From the NCBI GenBank assembly GCA_963995505.1, contig OZ023198.1, positions 6,348,558 to 6,412,557 on the forward strand: a stretch of DNA of 64,000 nucleotides, written 5' to 3'. This document shows positions 10,996 to 23,069 of the stretch, piece after piece. Each line of letters opens with the position of its first letter. Within the stretch, counting starts at the first letter, position 1. The translations under genes and the position numbers were made by a program. Source of the stretch: Hypericum androsaemum. Taxonomy: Eukaryota; Streptophyta; Magnoliopsida; Malpighiales; Hypericaceae. The notes beneath the pieces are model-generated. The model had not been told where the DNA came from, ran no database searches, and saw only the letters and a program-made list of their open reading frames with translations.

Positions 10996-13048
10996 CTCTA
11001 TTGATTAAATTAGAACGATACATGATTAATATTTGATCTAAATATTTGTTGATATCTTGGTGCGTCCTTTCAGAAAAGCATCGGTGTTGGCGTGGTCATT
11101 GCCATTAATTGATACTATACTGTAAAAGGAGATGCTCCTCGGCTCATATCAAATGTGTCATGTCATGGTGTTGGCACTGTCCAATTAATGCGGGCTGTCA
11201 TTGACTAGGCCAATTTGTATCTGTCTCTCACACACACACACCACTCATGCATAAACATCTCTCTCTCTCTCTCGTGTCGCTGCTCTGCAGATCGTAGTTA
11301 ATGTCTGTCCTGAGACCGTATATAATATTACCGTCATACAGTAGTATTCCTCCCGTCCTTCCCTCCATCACCATGCTGGGTTTTATGAGGATTTGCAGAC
11401 CAAAGGTAGGCCCACCCACAACTTAATAATTTAATAATTTAACACCACCAACAATTGTCTGGGTCCATTCCATAGCGACTTGCATGGATGAAAATAAAAT
11501 GAAAATGATATTTCCTTGTCCTGAGGGTCTGGTTGGTGGAGGTATCAGAAAAAGCAATTAATTAAATTGCCTTTGTTCTCTTCTCTACTGTTGATATGCT
11601 ATGATATATCCTCCGTTCCTTCCTTCCATCTACTTTGTCGCTCGCTGACTAAATGCTAATCGTAAAGCGTGCAAGTGTCGGGATATCCCCCGACCTTTAA
11701 GACACTCCCTTCCCTCTCACGTCACCCTAATAAAATCAGTAGTATGTCAACCCTAAAAGACTTATATTCGGTAGAAGTATGAAAAATACACACTGTTATT
11801 ATATTTCAGAATTGTAAAAGATATTATTAAAATAGTCAACCCAATCACTAAAATGCGGAAAAAATGCTTATTCTAAAAATCAAAATTAAAAAAATACATT
11901 CACTTCTTTTTTTAGGAATAAACTACATTACATATATTACGTCGAAAAATTCGAAAATAAATTTACAAAAATGAAACCAAATACATGGATAATAAAGCCA
12001 AACAATAACATAGAACAACAAAATGTGAACATAGTACAAAGGAACCTCAAAGACATTGTGGAATAGAAACAGACCGTGGCAATATTCTCAACTACGAGAG
12101 TAGAAAGTAACTCAAAAGAGAACATCCATACCAAACTACTGTCGACCAAAATGGTAGCTAACAGGTACAAAGTTACATCAAAAATGCAACAATGCACAGA
12201 TATCTCAAAAGATACCTTCGTTATACCCCAGGCATATACGAAGAGAGGCCGGGCGAATTCAACCATGATCGAAATAGCCACGAGCCTGTAAAAGATAGAT
12301 ACTAGCACCCGGATAAAGTATAAAGCTGAATTAAAAAAATACAGACATATCACGAAATAAGCATGAATAAACACATAAAATGAATGGCAAGCCGGGGGTG
12401 GTCTACGGTGACCCCCCGCCAGAATTAAAGCGAGGCCTGTATAGTAGCACCGAAGGTGGGACCAAGAACTTCGGTAGATGCGATTGTATAGCGGCCGGAG
12501 GAAAAGACTGCCCTGCCCAGTCCTGGAAACGCGACAGAGCTAGAGGTGGTAGCCGGAACCGTCCAGAGCGCGGCCTAGGCGAGGACAAAGTTGATGTTGT
12601 CGAGGTGTGACCGGATCTACAAGGAGGAGAAGTACACGCCTGGACCACGCGCCAAGAGCAACAAGACCTTGTCAGCAAGGACGATTGACGGAGAGGTGAT
12701 CGGCAGGGACGGTTAGCAGATAGGTGGCGACCAGCGGCTAGTGTAGAGAAAGGAGGAGAAGGGGATGACTAGACGCCGTAGATGGGATGGGCGGACTATA
12801 TGATGGCAAAAAGGAAGATTTTTAAGAAAAGGGTACAAAAACTCTAGATACTTAGAGAGAGAGAGTTTTAGATAGAGAAAGAAGAGAGAGATTTTTAGAG
12901 TAATCCTTCTTTAGATCCATTCACTACTCACTCCTCTCTTTATTTTCTTACCTACCGCCCCCTAGCTCGCGGTGCTCCCCATTCCGACCACCCTTATTAT
13001 TAGCTCCCTGTCACGATACTTCTGCATATTATACATATATGCTGGCCT
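10996..13048. other. Intergenic, no gene recognised; microsatellites
   Basis: Holds short CA and CT runs (about 11229-11273), an AT-rich block (11750-11940), a GC-richer block (12380-12800) without a recognisable protein, and GA runs near 12860. A 145-codon open frame on the minus strand (11937-12374) is hydrophobic and of unusual composition. I do not support it as a gene. Confidence 0.5.
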
Positions 13049-14564
13049 ACAAACTAGGGGGGCAGATTCTATGGGGACAAGGCTAATCCCCAAATTTGGG
13101 GACTAAAAGGAAGATTGTGGCAATTTAGGTATTAACAAAATAATTAAGGGTAAAATTGGAAAACTAATAAAAACAAAAGAGGAGATAGAAAATTAGCTGG
13201 CACACTTTTTATGGAAAGACTAAAAAGGTAAAATAAATAAATAAACCAATCTCACGTTAAAAGAGGAAGGGATTCTTTCTCTCTCTCATTAAATTATTGT
13301 CAATTTCAAAAATTCTACCACCTACCAGATTATTATTTTTTAAATAAACTCAAAAAACCAAAGAACGAAAATACAATAGAAAACCAATATCAGTACGTAC
13401 TCAAACCAATATCAGTACGTACTCAAACCAATATCAGTACTTACTCAAACCAATATCACTACGTACTCAAACCAATATCAGTACGTACTCAAACCAATAT
13501 CATTACGTCTGAAAACCAATATCAGTACAGACTAAAACCAATGTCAATACGTACTAAAACCAATATTAGTACGTACTCAAACCAATATCAGTACGTACTC
13601 TAACCAATATCAGTACGTACTCAAACCAATATCACTACGTACTCAAACCAATATCAGTACGTACTCAAACCAATATCATTACGTCTGAAAACCAATATCA
13701 GTACAGGCTAAAACAAATGTCGATACGTACTAAAACCAATATCAATAGGTAATCAAATCAATAACAAGATGTACTCAAACCAATATCAATACATACTCAA
13801 GCCAATATTATTAGCGATTAAAACCAATATCAGTACAGAGTAAAACCAATATCAATACATACTCGAACCAATATTATTACAGACTAAAACCAATATTATT
13901 ACATACTCAAACCAAACAAAAGAGATTACGAAAACCAATATCAATACTGTAGAAAACCAATATCACTACTGTAGAAAACCATTATCACTACTGAAGAAAA
14001 CCATTATCACTACTGTAGAAAACCAATAACACTACTGTATTCTTCTTCCGTCGTTTCTTCTTCTTCACAGACAGCAAGCGGCGGCGGTACTCCAGGCGAC
14101 GGACGAGCGACGGCGAGCACGTCTCCTCTAGGCACGGCGCGGGTTTGTGGGCTCTCTCCCCGAGCTCTCTCTCTCCGCGAGCTCTCTCTCTCTCCTTGAC
14201 GGCTCCTTCTTCTTCCGCCGAGCTCTCTCTCTCCTCGATGGCGGGATGACGCCGGGCAGCAGCGACGGGACTCGGCCAGCAGACATGAGGAATTTTTAAT
14301 GGAGGAGGGAGAGAGAGAAAAAGAAGAAGAAGAAAAGGAAGAGACGTGGGAGAGATGGTGGGTTGTGTTTAAAAAAGTTTAAATAGATGGGGTGGAAACC
14401 CTAGTTGGTATGGGATGGGTAAAAAGTCAAAAGTATCCTTGATAGATTAATGGCCCTTGGATTTGCAGATATTGTTTTAAAATTAAATCTGACGGCCTAT
14501 ATCTAACTCCCCACCTATGGACAACATTTATTTAATCCCCACTCAATCCATCCTCACAAACTAG
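13049..14564. mobile_element. Non-autonomous MULE-like TIR element, family A copy 2, with 9-bp TSD
   Basis: The exact 9-bp duplication ACAAACTAG flanks the element at 13049-13057 and 14556-14564, a length typical of Mutator-like elements. The ends are imperfectly inverted: GGGGGCAGATTCTATGGGGA against GAGGATGGATTGAGTGGGGA. Inside are a long 22-bp array (13381-14036) and a GC-rich, gene-like block (14050-14300, CT-rich and with several GAGCTCTCTCTC units) that may be captured host leader sequence. There is no transposase frame, so it would depend on a partner element. Confidence 0.75.
13381..14036. repeat. 22-bp tandem array, about thirty units
   Basis: Consensus unit AAACCAATATCAGTACGTACTC, with units diverging toward the right end (AACCAATATCACTACTGTAG). 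The core ACCAATATCA is the same as in the array at 6246-6600, although the rest of the unit differs. Confidence 0.9.
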
Positions 14565-14759
14565 TGGTGCCAACTTGGTTTAAAACAAGTAATCCAAGTT
14601 GTAATACTGCCAGTTAATGCAGAATACGGTTTAATTTGTATTCATTCATTAGTGAACGCCTACTATATATTTCTAACTTAAAAAAGTTTGACAAGAATTT
14701 ACTTTATTACTTATGTGGTTGTGCGCATTATGTTCCAGGAAGGTGATTTGAGTGGGTAT

Positions 14760-15200
14760 GGATTGGGTACGGAATGCCACTATTCTGAACCGTTTGGAAT
14801 GAAGACACGCAGGGACTTTTTTGTAAACGCGCTAAAATACGGTAACCAAAATGAAAAAAGCCACTCACAAACACAGGCCGGATACAAATGCCATTATCAC
14901 ATAACTGCGCATGCCAATATCACAAAACTGCACATGCCAGTATCACATAACAGTGCATGCCATTGTGACCTTTTTGCAAAAATGCTAAAATATGGGGGAC
15001 CAAAATGAAACAAAACTATGTGTGCCATTATCATCAACGGGGACTTGCCATTTTTACAAAAATAAATGACATTATCACATAGCTGCACTTGCCATTATCA
15101 CATAACTGCGCTTGCCATTATCACATACTTGCGCTTGCCGCTGCGGTCCCCCTTCAGTCCAAACCGTCCGGAATCAATTCCTTCACTCCGTACCCAATCC
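14760..15200. mobile_element. Small TIR element, family B copy 1, with GCCATTATCACATAAC repeats
   Basis: The ends are inverted: GGATTGGGTACGGAATG at 14760 and its complement, ending CCGTACCCAATCC at 15200. The likeness extends about ten bases further out. Subterminal sequence near the ends reads CCGTTTGGAATG and CAAACCGTCCGGAAT. The interior holds a 22-23-bp repeat (GCCATTATCACATAACTGCGC), partly at 14890-14960 and again at 15070-15140. No coding capacity. I did not find a clear target duplication. Confidence 0.65.
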
Positions 15201-15576
15201 AAACCCGATTTGAATGTGCAGTAAGTAATATTTTATTAGAATCTCAACACTTATAAACTAACCTACCACTCTTGAACTAAGCAATGTAGTATTCTCAACA
15301 AACTCCAATTAGAATTATCCAAGAGAACAAATTGAAAAAAAAATATTATTAGAATTAATAATGATTGATATTTTTTATAAAAAATATAAATACTATGGCA
15401 ACAATAACTTTGTTGTGTCACAATATTTGTATACAACAAAAACTGTAAAGAGATAAGTATGTGGGTTTTCTTATTTCTATAATCCAAGCCGACAATCTTC
15501 TTTTAACAATAATTTTGTTCAGATCATCGGAATAGAAATGATGATAAGAATATGTAGAAGAGAAGACGGTGGGGTT

Positions 15577-15845
15577 GGATTGGGTACAGAATGTCCCCAT
15601 TCCAAACGGTTTGGAGCGAAGGTACGCGAGGATTTTTTGCAAAAATACAGAAATACGGGGACCAAAATAAAAAAAGCCACAAGGGCTAGTATCGTAAACA
15701 GGACATGCCACTTTCGCAAACACGAAAAATACACTAGCCAATATGACATAACGGGGCATGCCGGTATCACATAACGGGGCATGCTAGCGCGGTCCCCTTT
15801 GCTCCAAACCGTCCGGAATGATTTCCTTCATTCCGTACCCAATCC
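15577..15845. mobile_element. Small TIR element, family B copy 2
   Basis: It has the same inverted ends as the element at 14760-15200 (GGATTGGGTACAGAATG left, CATTCCGTACCCAATCC right) and the same subterminal blocks (GGGGACCAAAAT, AAAAAAAGCCAC, CCAAACCGTCCGGAAT). It is shorter and keeps only about two units of the internal repeat, here GCCGGTATCACATAACGGGG. Confidence 0.7.
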
Positions 15846-16220
15846 AAAACCGAACACGGTTAGAATAAATGGACAAATAGATTAAAAAGAGGATAATAGA
15901 AAAGAGTAGAGACAAACGATAAATTATTACAAAATATAAAGAGAATAGACTGAAAATTGTACCCATAAGCACTACTATAAGTACTACTTTAATTTTAAAA
16001 AGAAAAGAAAAAAATGTCAAGTTCTACTGTAATTTTAAAAAGAAAAGAAAAAATGGCCATGGTTCTTATCCTCAGGGGGAAAGGGTCCCCCAAAAACAAA
16101 AATTTAGAAAATTAATTAACTAATGGTTTATTAGTTCCCAGGTTCTTACCCCTGGTTTTTTTAATGTTTCAGAGGGGTGTTAGTTAATTTGCTTATGTAT
16201 ATACCATACGGACTGTCCTG
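15846..16220. other. Intergenic AT-rich spacer
   Basis: A short direct repeat of a segment containing TTTTAAAAAGAAAAGAAAAAA occurs at about 15991 and 16032. Nothing else is recognised. Confidence 0.5.
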
Positions 16221-16455
16221 AAACCAAAGGCCAAAGCTTTTTCTTGAAAAGTATAAATTTATTAATGTTGTCGCATGAAGGATATTCGTGATCTCGTAGC
16301 CATCGGTCTCTTCTAAATCTTAATGCAGTAAAATTTTGTGAAAAAAATTGCGCCAAAAAAAAAAAGACCATCGATAATACCACGATTACAAAATTCTATT
16401 CTGATAACCGATCCTGATATAGTCCTTAATTACACCAAACCAAAGGCCAAAGCTT
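16221..16455 (-). mobile_element. Short non-LTR retroposon insertion with 19-bp TSD
   Basis: The exact 19-bp repeat AAACCAAAGGCCAAAGCTT occurs at 16221-16239 and 16437-16455 and encloses 197 bp. On the minus strand the insert ends CTTTTCAAGAAAA before the duplication, which suggests a short A-rich tail. It also contains the GCAGTAAAATTTTGTGAAA, ATTGCG segment shared with 9105-9175. A long variable-length duplication plus an A-rich end points to target-primed reverse transcription of a LINE- or SINE-type RNA. Confidence 0.65.
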
Positions 16456-17619
16456 GACTATAACATACTATTTTTTGAAACGGTATATAATTTTATTCCA
16501 GGAAGAAGTTAGGCCAAGAAACATCAAGCAAAACAACAAAAATCTTAGTTGCATGTAAATGGCAATTATTTGGATAACATACTATCTACCGCTTTACCAT
16601 ATTGGCACTGCAACAACCGTTTGTCGTATGCTAAATGGCAATTGTTCGATTAACTCAAAGCACATATAAATAAATTTATAGTTTAATTTTTCACTAGTTT
16701 TGGTGTAAAAACCAAGGTAAATAGAAAGGTATATAAATGTGATTCGCCAAGAATATCCCACTAGTACATGTCTTAACAGAAACATATTTAGTTTAAATAT
16801 ATCGAAATGCACAATAATTAATGGTAGAAATATATTTCAAAACCGTCTGTGCATGTAGCTAGGCTAGGCATAGGGTAGTTTCTTCTCATTGACGGTGGTC
16901 AAATCCCGCCCGCCTCTTTAATTCCCAGCAGTAATAAACTGAATCTTTCCCCCTGCAACCAGAGCCACAACAACATGGAATATTCAAACACACATGTGGC
17001 GTCATATCAAGTAATTAAGGTGCGGTAATTAATTGTGCACAACTTGGCTCCGTTCCGATTGCTATTATACTATACCACTTATTTTATATTTATAAGATTT
17101 AAATTCGTAAATTAAAGCCCCTTACCATTTAGTACGAATAAGATATGTATTGTTTATGTACATCTGATCAGACATATACATACATATATATAGAAGCACC
17201 ACCGTCCAACTTTTAACCTAGGTTAGGGACATTTTATTCGGTGATACGCTATTTATTATCATCCTTTCAATTTTGGGTCCTCGGGATTGTCACTAAGAGA
17301 CGCATCCAAATCTTAACCTAAGAAACACTAACACAAGAATCATGACCATCCTCGTACACTTACATGACTTGTGTTACCAGATATTGATATATATATTATA
17401 TATATATAGCTAATTAAGAGGGCGGTCATAATTATTAGAAAAGAAATCATACCATCCATCAAATTATTAGAAATTTTTTCTACTAATATGTATTAAAAAG
17501 TGAAATTAATAGTAGTTGAACAAATAAAAAAAAAGACTAGTGCAAAAAACAGAAATGACTAGGGTAACAAACAATACATACCTGAAGAATGGTGAAGGAA
17601 AGGGGCTCTGGCGAGGAGG
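16456..17619. other. Intergenic, 3' flank of AS2
   Basis: AT-rich spacer with short TATATA runs (17188, 17388-17410). I see no gene or repeat with clear ends. Confidence 0.5.
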
Positions 17620-18237
17620 CTAGGAAGGGTCAACCGTACGGCGGTCGTCTCCAGCGGCAGCTCGTGTCTGCTGGAATTGGCTAAGTGGGCCAATGCCCGC
17701 GGAGGCGAGAAGGCCCGCGTCATAGTTGACACCGCCGTGAATCAGCTGGTGGTGCTGATGTGCCTGATCTCTGGGGAAGAGCTGATGATGGTAGAGGGGG
17801 TGGTCCCGTCCGCCCCCTCCGATAAGGTTGACGGGATGCGAGGCAGCGGCAGCGGCCAGCAGGCCCGCGTGGCTGCCTCTGATTCCACCACCGAGGTGGT
17901 TCTGGTACTTGGAGAGCTCGGACTTGGCGTAGCTAAGGTCCATCTTGAGCTGGCGGAGCTGGTGCTGGAGCAGCGATATGACCCCGACGCAGCCGTAGAC
18001 GGGGTCCTGGAGGCGCATGTCAGCCTCGTAGGCAAGGGAATTGACAGCGTCCTCCCGCTGGGAGGGGTGCAGCTCGTTGAGGAGCTTCGAGACGTTGCTG
18101 GCCCCGAACACCTTGTGAACGTTGGCGAACTTCTGGGGCTGGTCCGGCGGGAAGTAGGGCGCAAATACGCATTCCGGTTGGCATTTCCGCCGAAGGAACT
18201 TGCAGGCCGCGCACGGAGAATTCGACGGCGACGCCAT
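17620..18237 (-). CDS. AS2: ASYMMETRIC LEAVES 2 (LOB-domain protein LBD6)
   Basis: Nuclear transcription factor that in Arabidopsis acts with the MYB protein AS1 to repress class I KNOX genes and to set leaf polarity. The 205-residue single-exon protein (Arabidopsis AS2 is about 200) starts MASPSNSPCAAC. The LOB domain shows the CX2CX6CX3C zinc block (C9, C12, C19, C23), the GAS block with FGASN and DPVYGCVG, and a leucine-zipper-like LLQHQLRQLKMDL coil. Near-identity to AS2 through the domain and the matching tail (FQQTRAAAGDDRRTVDPS) point to AS2 rather than LOB or other LBDs. The C-terminus is His-rich. The ATG at 18237 is the only in-frame ATG before the domain. Sequence upstream (TTTTTTTGTATCTGCTGATCCAG on the minus strand, ending near 18293) looks like a splice acceptor, so a 5'-UTR intron, known for AS2, is plausible. 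Confidence 0.93.
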   Translation of the reverse strand: MASPSNSPCAACKFLRRKCQPECVFAPYFPPDQPQKFANVHKVFGASNVSKLLNELHPSQREDAVNSLAYEADMRLQDPVYGCVGVISLLQHQLRQLKMDLSYAKSELSKYQNHLGGGIRGSHAGLLAAAAASHPVNLIGGGGRDHPLYHHQLFPRDQAHQHHQLIHGGVNYDAGLLASAGIGPLSQFQQTRAAAGDDRRTVDPS

Positions 18238-18326
18238 CCCCAAACTACTCTTCAAAATCAACAACCTAACTTGTTCAATCCGTACCGTCCCTGGATCAGC
18301 AGATACAAAAAAATAATATCAACACC

Positions 18327-18335
18327 TTATATAGG
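18327..18335 (-). promoter_or_regulatory. TATA-like element upstream of AS2
   Basis: The minus strand reads CCTATATAA about 90 bases upstream of the AS2 ATG. If the gene has a 5'-UTR intron, this site would lie inside the intron, and the true promoter would be further out, for example near the TATATATATA at 19681-19690. Confidence 0.3.
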
Positions 18336-18363
18336 ATTGAACAAGCTAGCTAGGGCTGAATAA

Positions 18364-19517
18364 GAATTAACATGTCCTTGATCTAGTTAACAAGTTTGTG
18401 GAAAATGTCCATGTGATTATTTTGAAATTGACAAATTATGCCTTTTCTATATTTTTCAAAACTAGTACAAAATGGAAACAGATGAGGCCACAAAAGGTTA
18501 ATTAGGGTACGAGTATCAGACGAAATAATTAACATAAATGGATCCTTTCCCCCGGGAGGCATAGGTCTCGCACAATTCACAGGCGGCCAAGCTTGCTAGG
18601 GTTTAATAAGGTTGGTTGGAGTAGCTGGAATTGGATTTAATTTGAACTAGTTTATTTGGCAGCTAGCTGGATTGGATCGTGGAGCAGATCTACTACCTAT
18701 CTTGAATATAGCGAAATTATACAAGGGACTTTCTTCTAGGAAAGGAAGAAAATACGTACGTTCCGTTCCGATCGATTTCTTCTTGGGATGCACATACATA
18801 TATTGACCTCCTGACCCTCTCTTATTTCATTCATAATATTATTATATATTACAGGCTAGCCTTGCCTAGGTGTAAACGCACAGGCATGGAATGAATTAGC
18901 TGATTATATGGCAATTGAGACTATCTTCGCAATAAGCAATATACATCTATATACTTATAAAAAAGACTAAACAAATGAGGAAGGAAGGAAGGAGCTAGGG
19001 CGTTTGACTTGGCTCTAGCTGAGAGATGGAGGGAGATCTTGGGAGAATAAACTTTCTTTATCCTTTCAAAATCATATGAAATTGACTTTGAAAACAATCA
19101 TATGAAATTGAGGTGCAAAAAATTAACGTGGGCATGCGTGCAAGTGAGCTACTTTATGGAATTAATTCTGATATATGCGTATTGATTGAGAAGACCTCGA
19201 ATTTTTTGTCACTGCTTTCTAGCTAGCTCTCTCTCTCTCTCTCTTACATATATATTCACACACACACTATTATTCTCACATGAGCTGGCTTGTTATATAA
19301 TTTCAGTGGAAGGAAAGGTTGATGCAAATTAAACTATAGGAATGCCTATAATAGCTTCGCCTCAGACACGGCATAAAGATGATGATGATGATCATGAGTT
19401 AGTTGGCCACCTATCATATTAGGGGTGAGAGGAAGAAGACAAATTATAAAAGAAATAATAAAATAAGACTTGCAAACTGATACATACCAGTATGTATGGA
19501 TTGCCTTCCAAGAGAGA

Positions 19518-19551
<34 letters not shown>

Positions 19552-20404
19552 TATGAAAAAGAAAATAGCCCCCCTGGTGCAGAGGCTAAGGAAACGCCGC
19601 CCGCCCGCGAGGAACTAAACAAATTAAGTAAAGGATGATAGATGATGAACCAACTTCTAATTCTAAACAACAGAGAGAGATATATATATACAAAGCAAAG
19701 GGTAGGTCAAGAAGAGCGTGAGGAGGAGTAGCAGTGTAGTAGCGAGAGAGAGAGGGATTGCTATGAATATAAATGTGAGGCTGAGGCATTAATGGAGGTA
19801 GTGCAGTGCGGGTCATTAATATTCTCTTCTTCTATAGTCTGTCTGTCAGAATGAGCATCCACCCCTCCTCACCCTTTTCACACCCTTATGTATAAACCTT
19901 TTAACAATTGTAAAAGTTGTGGTGAAAAATAAAATATTCAGTGATACGAAAGACTATTGGTCTCTCGCAACAATCCCGTACACAACTTAGGGTAGACAAA
20001 AATCCCTAAGCCTAAAATGCAACTAAAGACAAATCAATGACATAACAAAAGGACCAAAGACTACATCGTTCATCAAAGTATTTGCGAACGTGTGATCCAA
20101 AATAACTACACTATACTACTTCTTTCTTCGCCTTCAATTTCTCTAATTTTTTTTCCAACAAAAAAAAATCAAAACATACATATTCCAGTACTTCTCGCTA
20201 CTGACTTATTTCTGAAATTTTAACTTTCCTGTAGACGACTTTCTCAACTTGCCTCACGTTTTTCGCTAATCGAAAGTAATTATAGTAGTTTAAGGTTCTT
20301 GTCTTATTGTTAAATTATTTGCTATTCCTAAATTAGAAAATGTTGTTAGTTTTTTGTTTGAGTTTGAGCTTAGGATTAACGGATTGAAATTATGGTTTAT
20401 ACAA
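18364..20404. other. AS2 upstream region and intergenic spacer
   Basis: Contains CT/GA microsatellites (19227-19244 and 19511-19551), a CA run (19257-19265) and a TATATATATA run near 19681. Read on the minus strand, 19830-19600 has a TATA-like tract followed by CT-rich, leader-like sequence and could be the distal AS2 promoter and first non-coding exon, but this is inference. No separate protein is recognised. Confidence 0.35.
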
Positions 20405-21135
20405 AATGGCGCGAGAAAGATGAGGAAGAGTGGGGTGAGTATTTTTTTTAATAAAAGTGAGTAAACTGTTAAAAGTGTTGGTATTGTGATAATTTGAGGT
20501 CACAATTTAACTTCATTTGAGGTAAATATTAGTCTATAGAGGCCTATGCAATAAGAAGAGGTAGAATATTTTTGATTAAAAACGTGAGCAAGTCTCTCTC
20601 TTGGTTCTAAAAAATTTTCCGAACACAGCGGAGCGATTTCATCGAGTTCACCTTCGACTTATCAAGCGGATCTTCATCACAGTTTATAGTGTCATCGGTA
20701 TATCAAGGTTCTTTGTTTCAACTCAAGCAGCAAGTCGCGGTCTTAATACCAAGGTTCTTGTTTTGTTGTGAGCATCGGGTCGAGATCTGCATCACAAGCT
20801 GATCTAGAACAATATGGAAATTCAACACTTCATGGACGGGTCTCGCGCATCGTTGGCGGGGTTCGTATCAACTTCCCTCCCATTGGCTGTGTTACCATGT
20901 TACTTCAAGACATACCGAGCTATTCCCATGTAATTTCTGCTTTGAATAAATAAATGATACTAAAAAAATATCTCCAATTCATATTCCAAAAGTGTTAACA
21001 ATCGTATAAAAGAGGACGATCCAGGTCCAACTCATGTATCGTTGCTACGACTGGTAGACAATAATGGGGCGCTTGTGTACTAATATCCAATCAATTTTTC
21101 GCTTTTTCAAGATTGGAGAGAGAAATGTCATATAT
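20405..21135. repeat. Dispersed repeat C, copy 1
   Basis: 20408-20555 matches 47155-47218 plus 47727-47800, and 20866-21135 matches 48243-48525, in the same order and orientation. Shared blocks include CACAATTTAACTTCATTTGA and GCTGTGTTACCATGTTACTT. The middle parts do not match. It contains the unoccupied site GTTAAAAG (20468-20475) that is occupied by a hAT-like element in the other copy. The parent element type is unknown. Confidence 0.75.
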
Positions 21136-21239
21136 TGTGATATTCCGTAAATGATATATTCTGTTCGAAAGTCTTAAGTAATTTAATTTGACTATTCATA
21201 TTAACAAGGTGCACCTTTTTTTCTGGCACACATCTTGAG

Positions 21240-22300
21240 AAAATTCATAGGTTAATATCACGCCTCGAATATAAACATGACAACTGCCCGAGATTAAATA
21301 CCATGCTCGGCACCAGACTTTATTATTAAAAAAATCTAAAATATCCGAAACACTTATTAATTAAAAATAACGTAACTGTCAACAAAATAGATTACTGAAA
21401 GTCGATAAAATCAATAGCCTTTATTAATGAAAAGAAAGCGTGACGATGCATGCAGCGGAGAGCCCTCTACGAACCTACTCCCGATCCAGAACCCCTCCCG
21501 AATGATTTGAAACACATACAACTAATGTAAGTTGATTAAACTCAGTAAGGGATAAACAAAAACAGAACAATAGTAAGGTTTACGAAAACATGTACACTGA
21601 AAGCTTTTCAGAACGGAAATAGAGGCACTTAGCCATCTATCAGAATAGGACTTCGGAGCCTAACAGATACCATGACGAGATTTTCGTGGAGCATATACAT
21701 ACTTTCCCGTTCCTGCGGTGCAAGCCCAGAGTACAGGAAAGTATCTCCTCCACGTGTCCAGACTATTCCCACGCTCTCCGTCCTTCGATTGCCGACAACT
21801 AGAATTATCCGGTAACTCTTTAATAAGTGTGAATAAACAACGGGGCCAGAATGACGTGAGAATAATTTCGCATGTATCTATGTGAGATACAGACACCAGC
21901 ACCGAACCGAGACAGAATATTAAAATCAGAAATTATGAACGGAATAACAGATCAAAAATCAGAAATCGAATTGAGAATCAGACAAATCGGAAATCAGAGC
22001 AACTATGAAACACCCATGATCCCGAAAATTTAAAACGCAGTCCGCCTAAAATCTATCTATCTGGATTCCAAGACAATGTTGATCCAATCCATAATGAATT
22101 CTTCTCGCAAACCAGCCCACCAAAGCGGAGACTTACACCCAGACAAAGCCATATAGTTGAGACGAGCAGTCTCACCAGATAATTTCACCGAAGCCCAGCA
22201 GCATCTTGCAAGACCCGTGGATGATCTTTTAGGCCCAAAAACGCACACCAAATTAAATGGGAAAAAGCTCACCATTAGTACGCTATGGTTTTTAGCACAA
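21240..22300. repeat. Dispersed repeat D, copy 1 (LTR-like)
   Basis: Related to 36545-37420. Shared blocks include TAGGACTTCGGAGCCTAACA, TTCCCGTTCCTGCGGTGCAAG and GAGAATAATTTCGC, each with substitutions. It starts with CACGCCTCG, resembling the TGTAACRCCCC-type start of some plant Gypsy LTRs. It has no coding capacity, and the boundaries are approximate. Confidence 0.6.
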
Positions 22301-22654
22301 TTTTGAGAGAGAGATTTGTAGTTTAAAATGTATCAAAAAGGTTCCTGTATTTTCACATGCTCATCAATTAAAGACTTGGATCACTTCCCGAGTGTAGTCA
22401 GCGTCTTTAGCACTTGTCATGTTAGAACGATGCTATTTTTAGTCCTATGTAGTATGCCACTAGAATTAAATCTTAACTAGAATTGTTGACATTACAAGTT
22501 AAAAAATATTCAAAATAATTTCCCATTTCTTTATAATTGTTAAAAAACCCAAACCCAAACCTAAATCCATCTTCATCTTTTCCTCCTTCCTCCAACTCTG
22601 TCTCTCTCCTCACCATTATCTTCTTTCTCTAAACCTATCACCTGTTGTTTGTTG
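22301..22654. other. Intergenic spacer
   Basis: AT-rich sequence with a CT-rich stretch (22570-22640). Nothing coding is recognised. Confidence 0.45.
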
Positions 22655-23008
22655 GAGGTGGTGTACTTGATTAGGATCTTTAATAGTCGAGGTAAGAGTT
22701 GGACTCTTTCTTCGTAAGATGAGATTGCCCCGTATTTAGTACTTACGGGCTGCGGCAATCGTCCCCAAAATACAACGACTAGGCTGCTTCCGAGTTTGTA
22801 GCACAACGACTCTCGAAGCTTCAGGCGAACCTTGGATATTCAGACTTTTCTATGAGAGAGAGAGAGAGAGAGAGAACTACAATGCTAATGAATGCTTATG
22901 CACTTGTAGTTGGGATGATTTGCAAATGAGGGGGAGGGGCCTATTTATAGGCGCTAGATGGAGTGGAGGCAGGCATTTCCGAAGAGGCATGAAGCAATTC
23001 CGAGGAAA
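22655..23008 (-). repeat. 3' LTR of the Copia element (truncated)
   Basis: On the minus strand it contains the TATA motif CTATAAATAGGCCCC (about 22949-22963) and a GA run. Its upstream (U3) end is missing compared with the right copy, which continues for at least another 180 bp. Confidence 0.75.
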
Positions 23009-23069
23009 CTATCTCACTATTGATCTGATGTATCTCGATGGATTCTATCTCACTATTGATAGCTTCTTT

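Noticed and set aside
11937..12374. 145-codon hydrophobic frame on the minus strand
   Set aside because: AT-rich composition, no recognised family and no promoter or splice context. The opposite strand is also partly open.
13381..14036. Could the 22-bp arrays be CRISPR-like or a repeat-spacer system?
   Set aside because: The units are directly contiguous without unique spacers, and the host is a plant.
17677..18363. 228-codon frame on the + strand opposite AS2
   Set aside because: It is the GC-rich antisense of a strongly conserved gene and encodes nothing recognisable.
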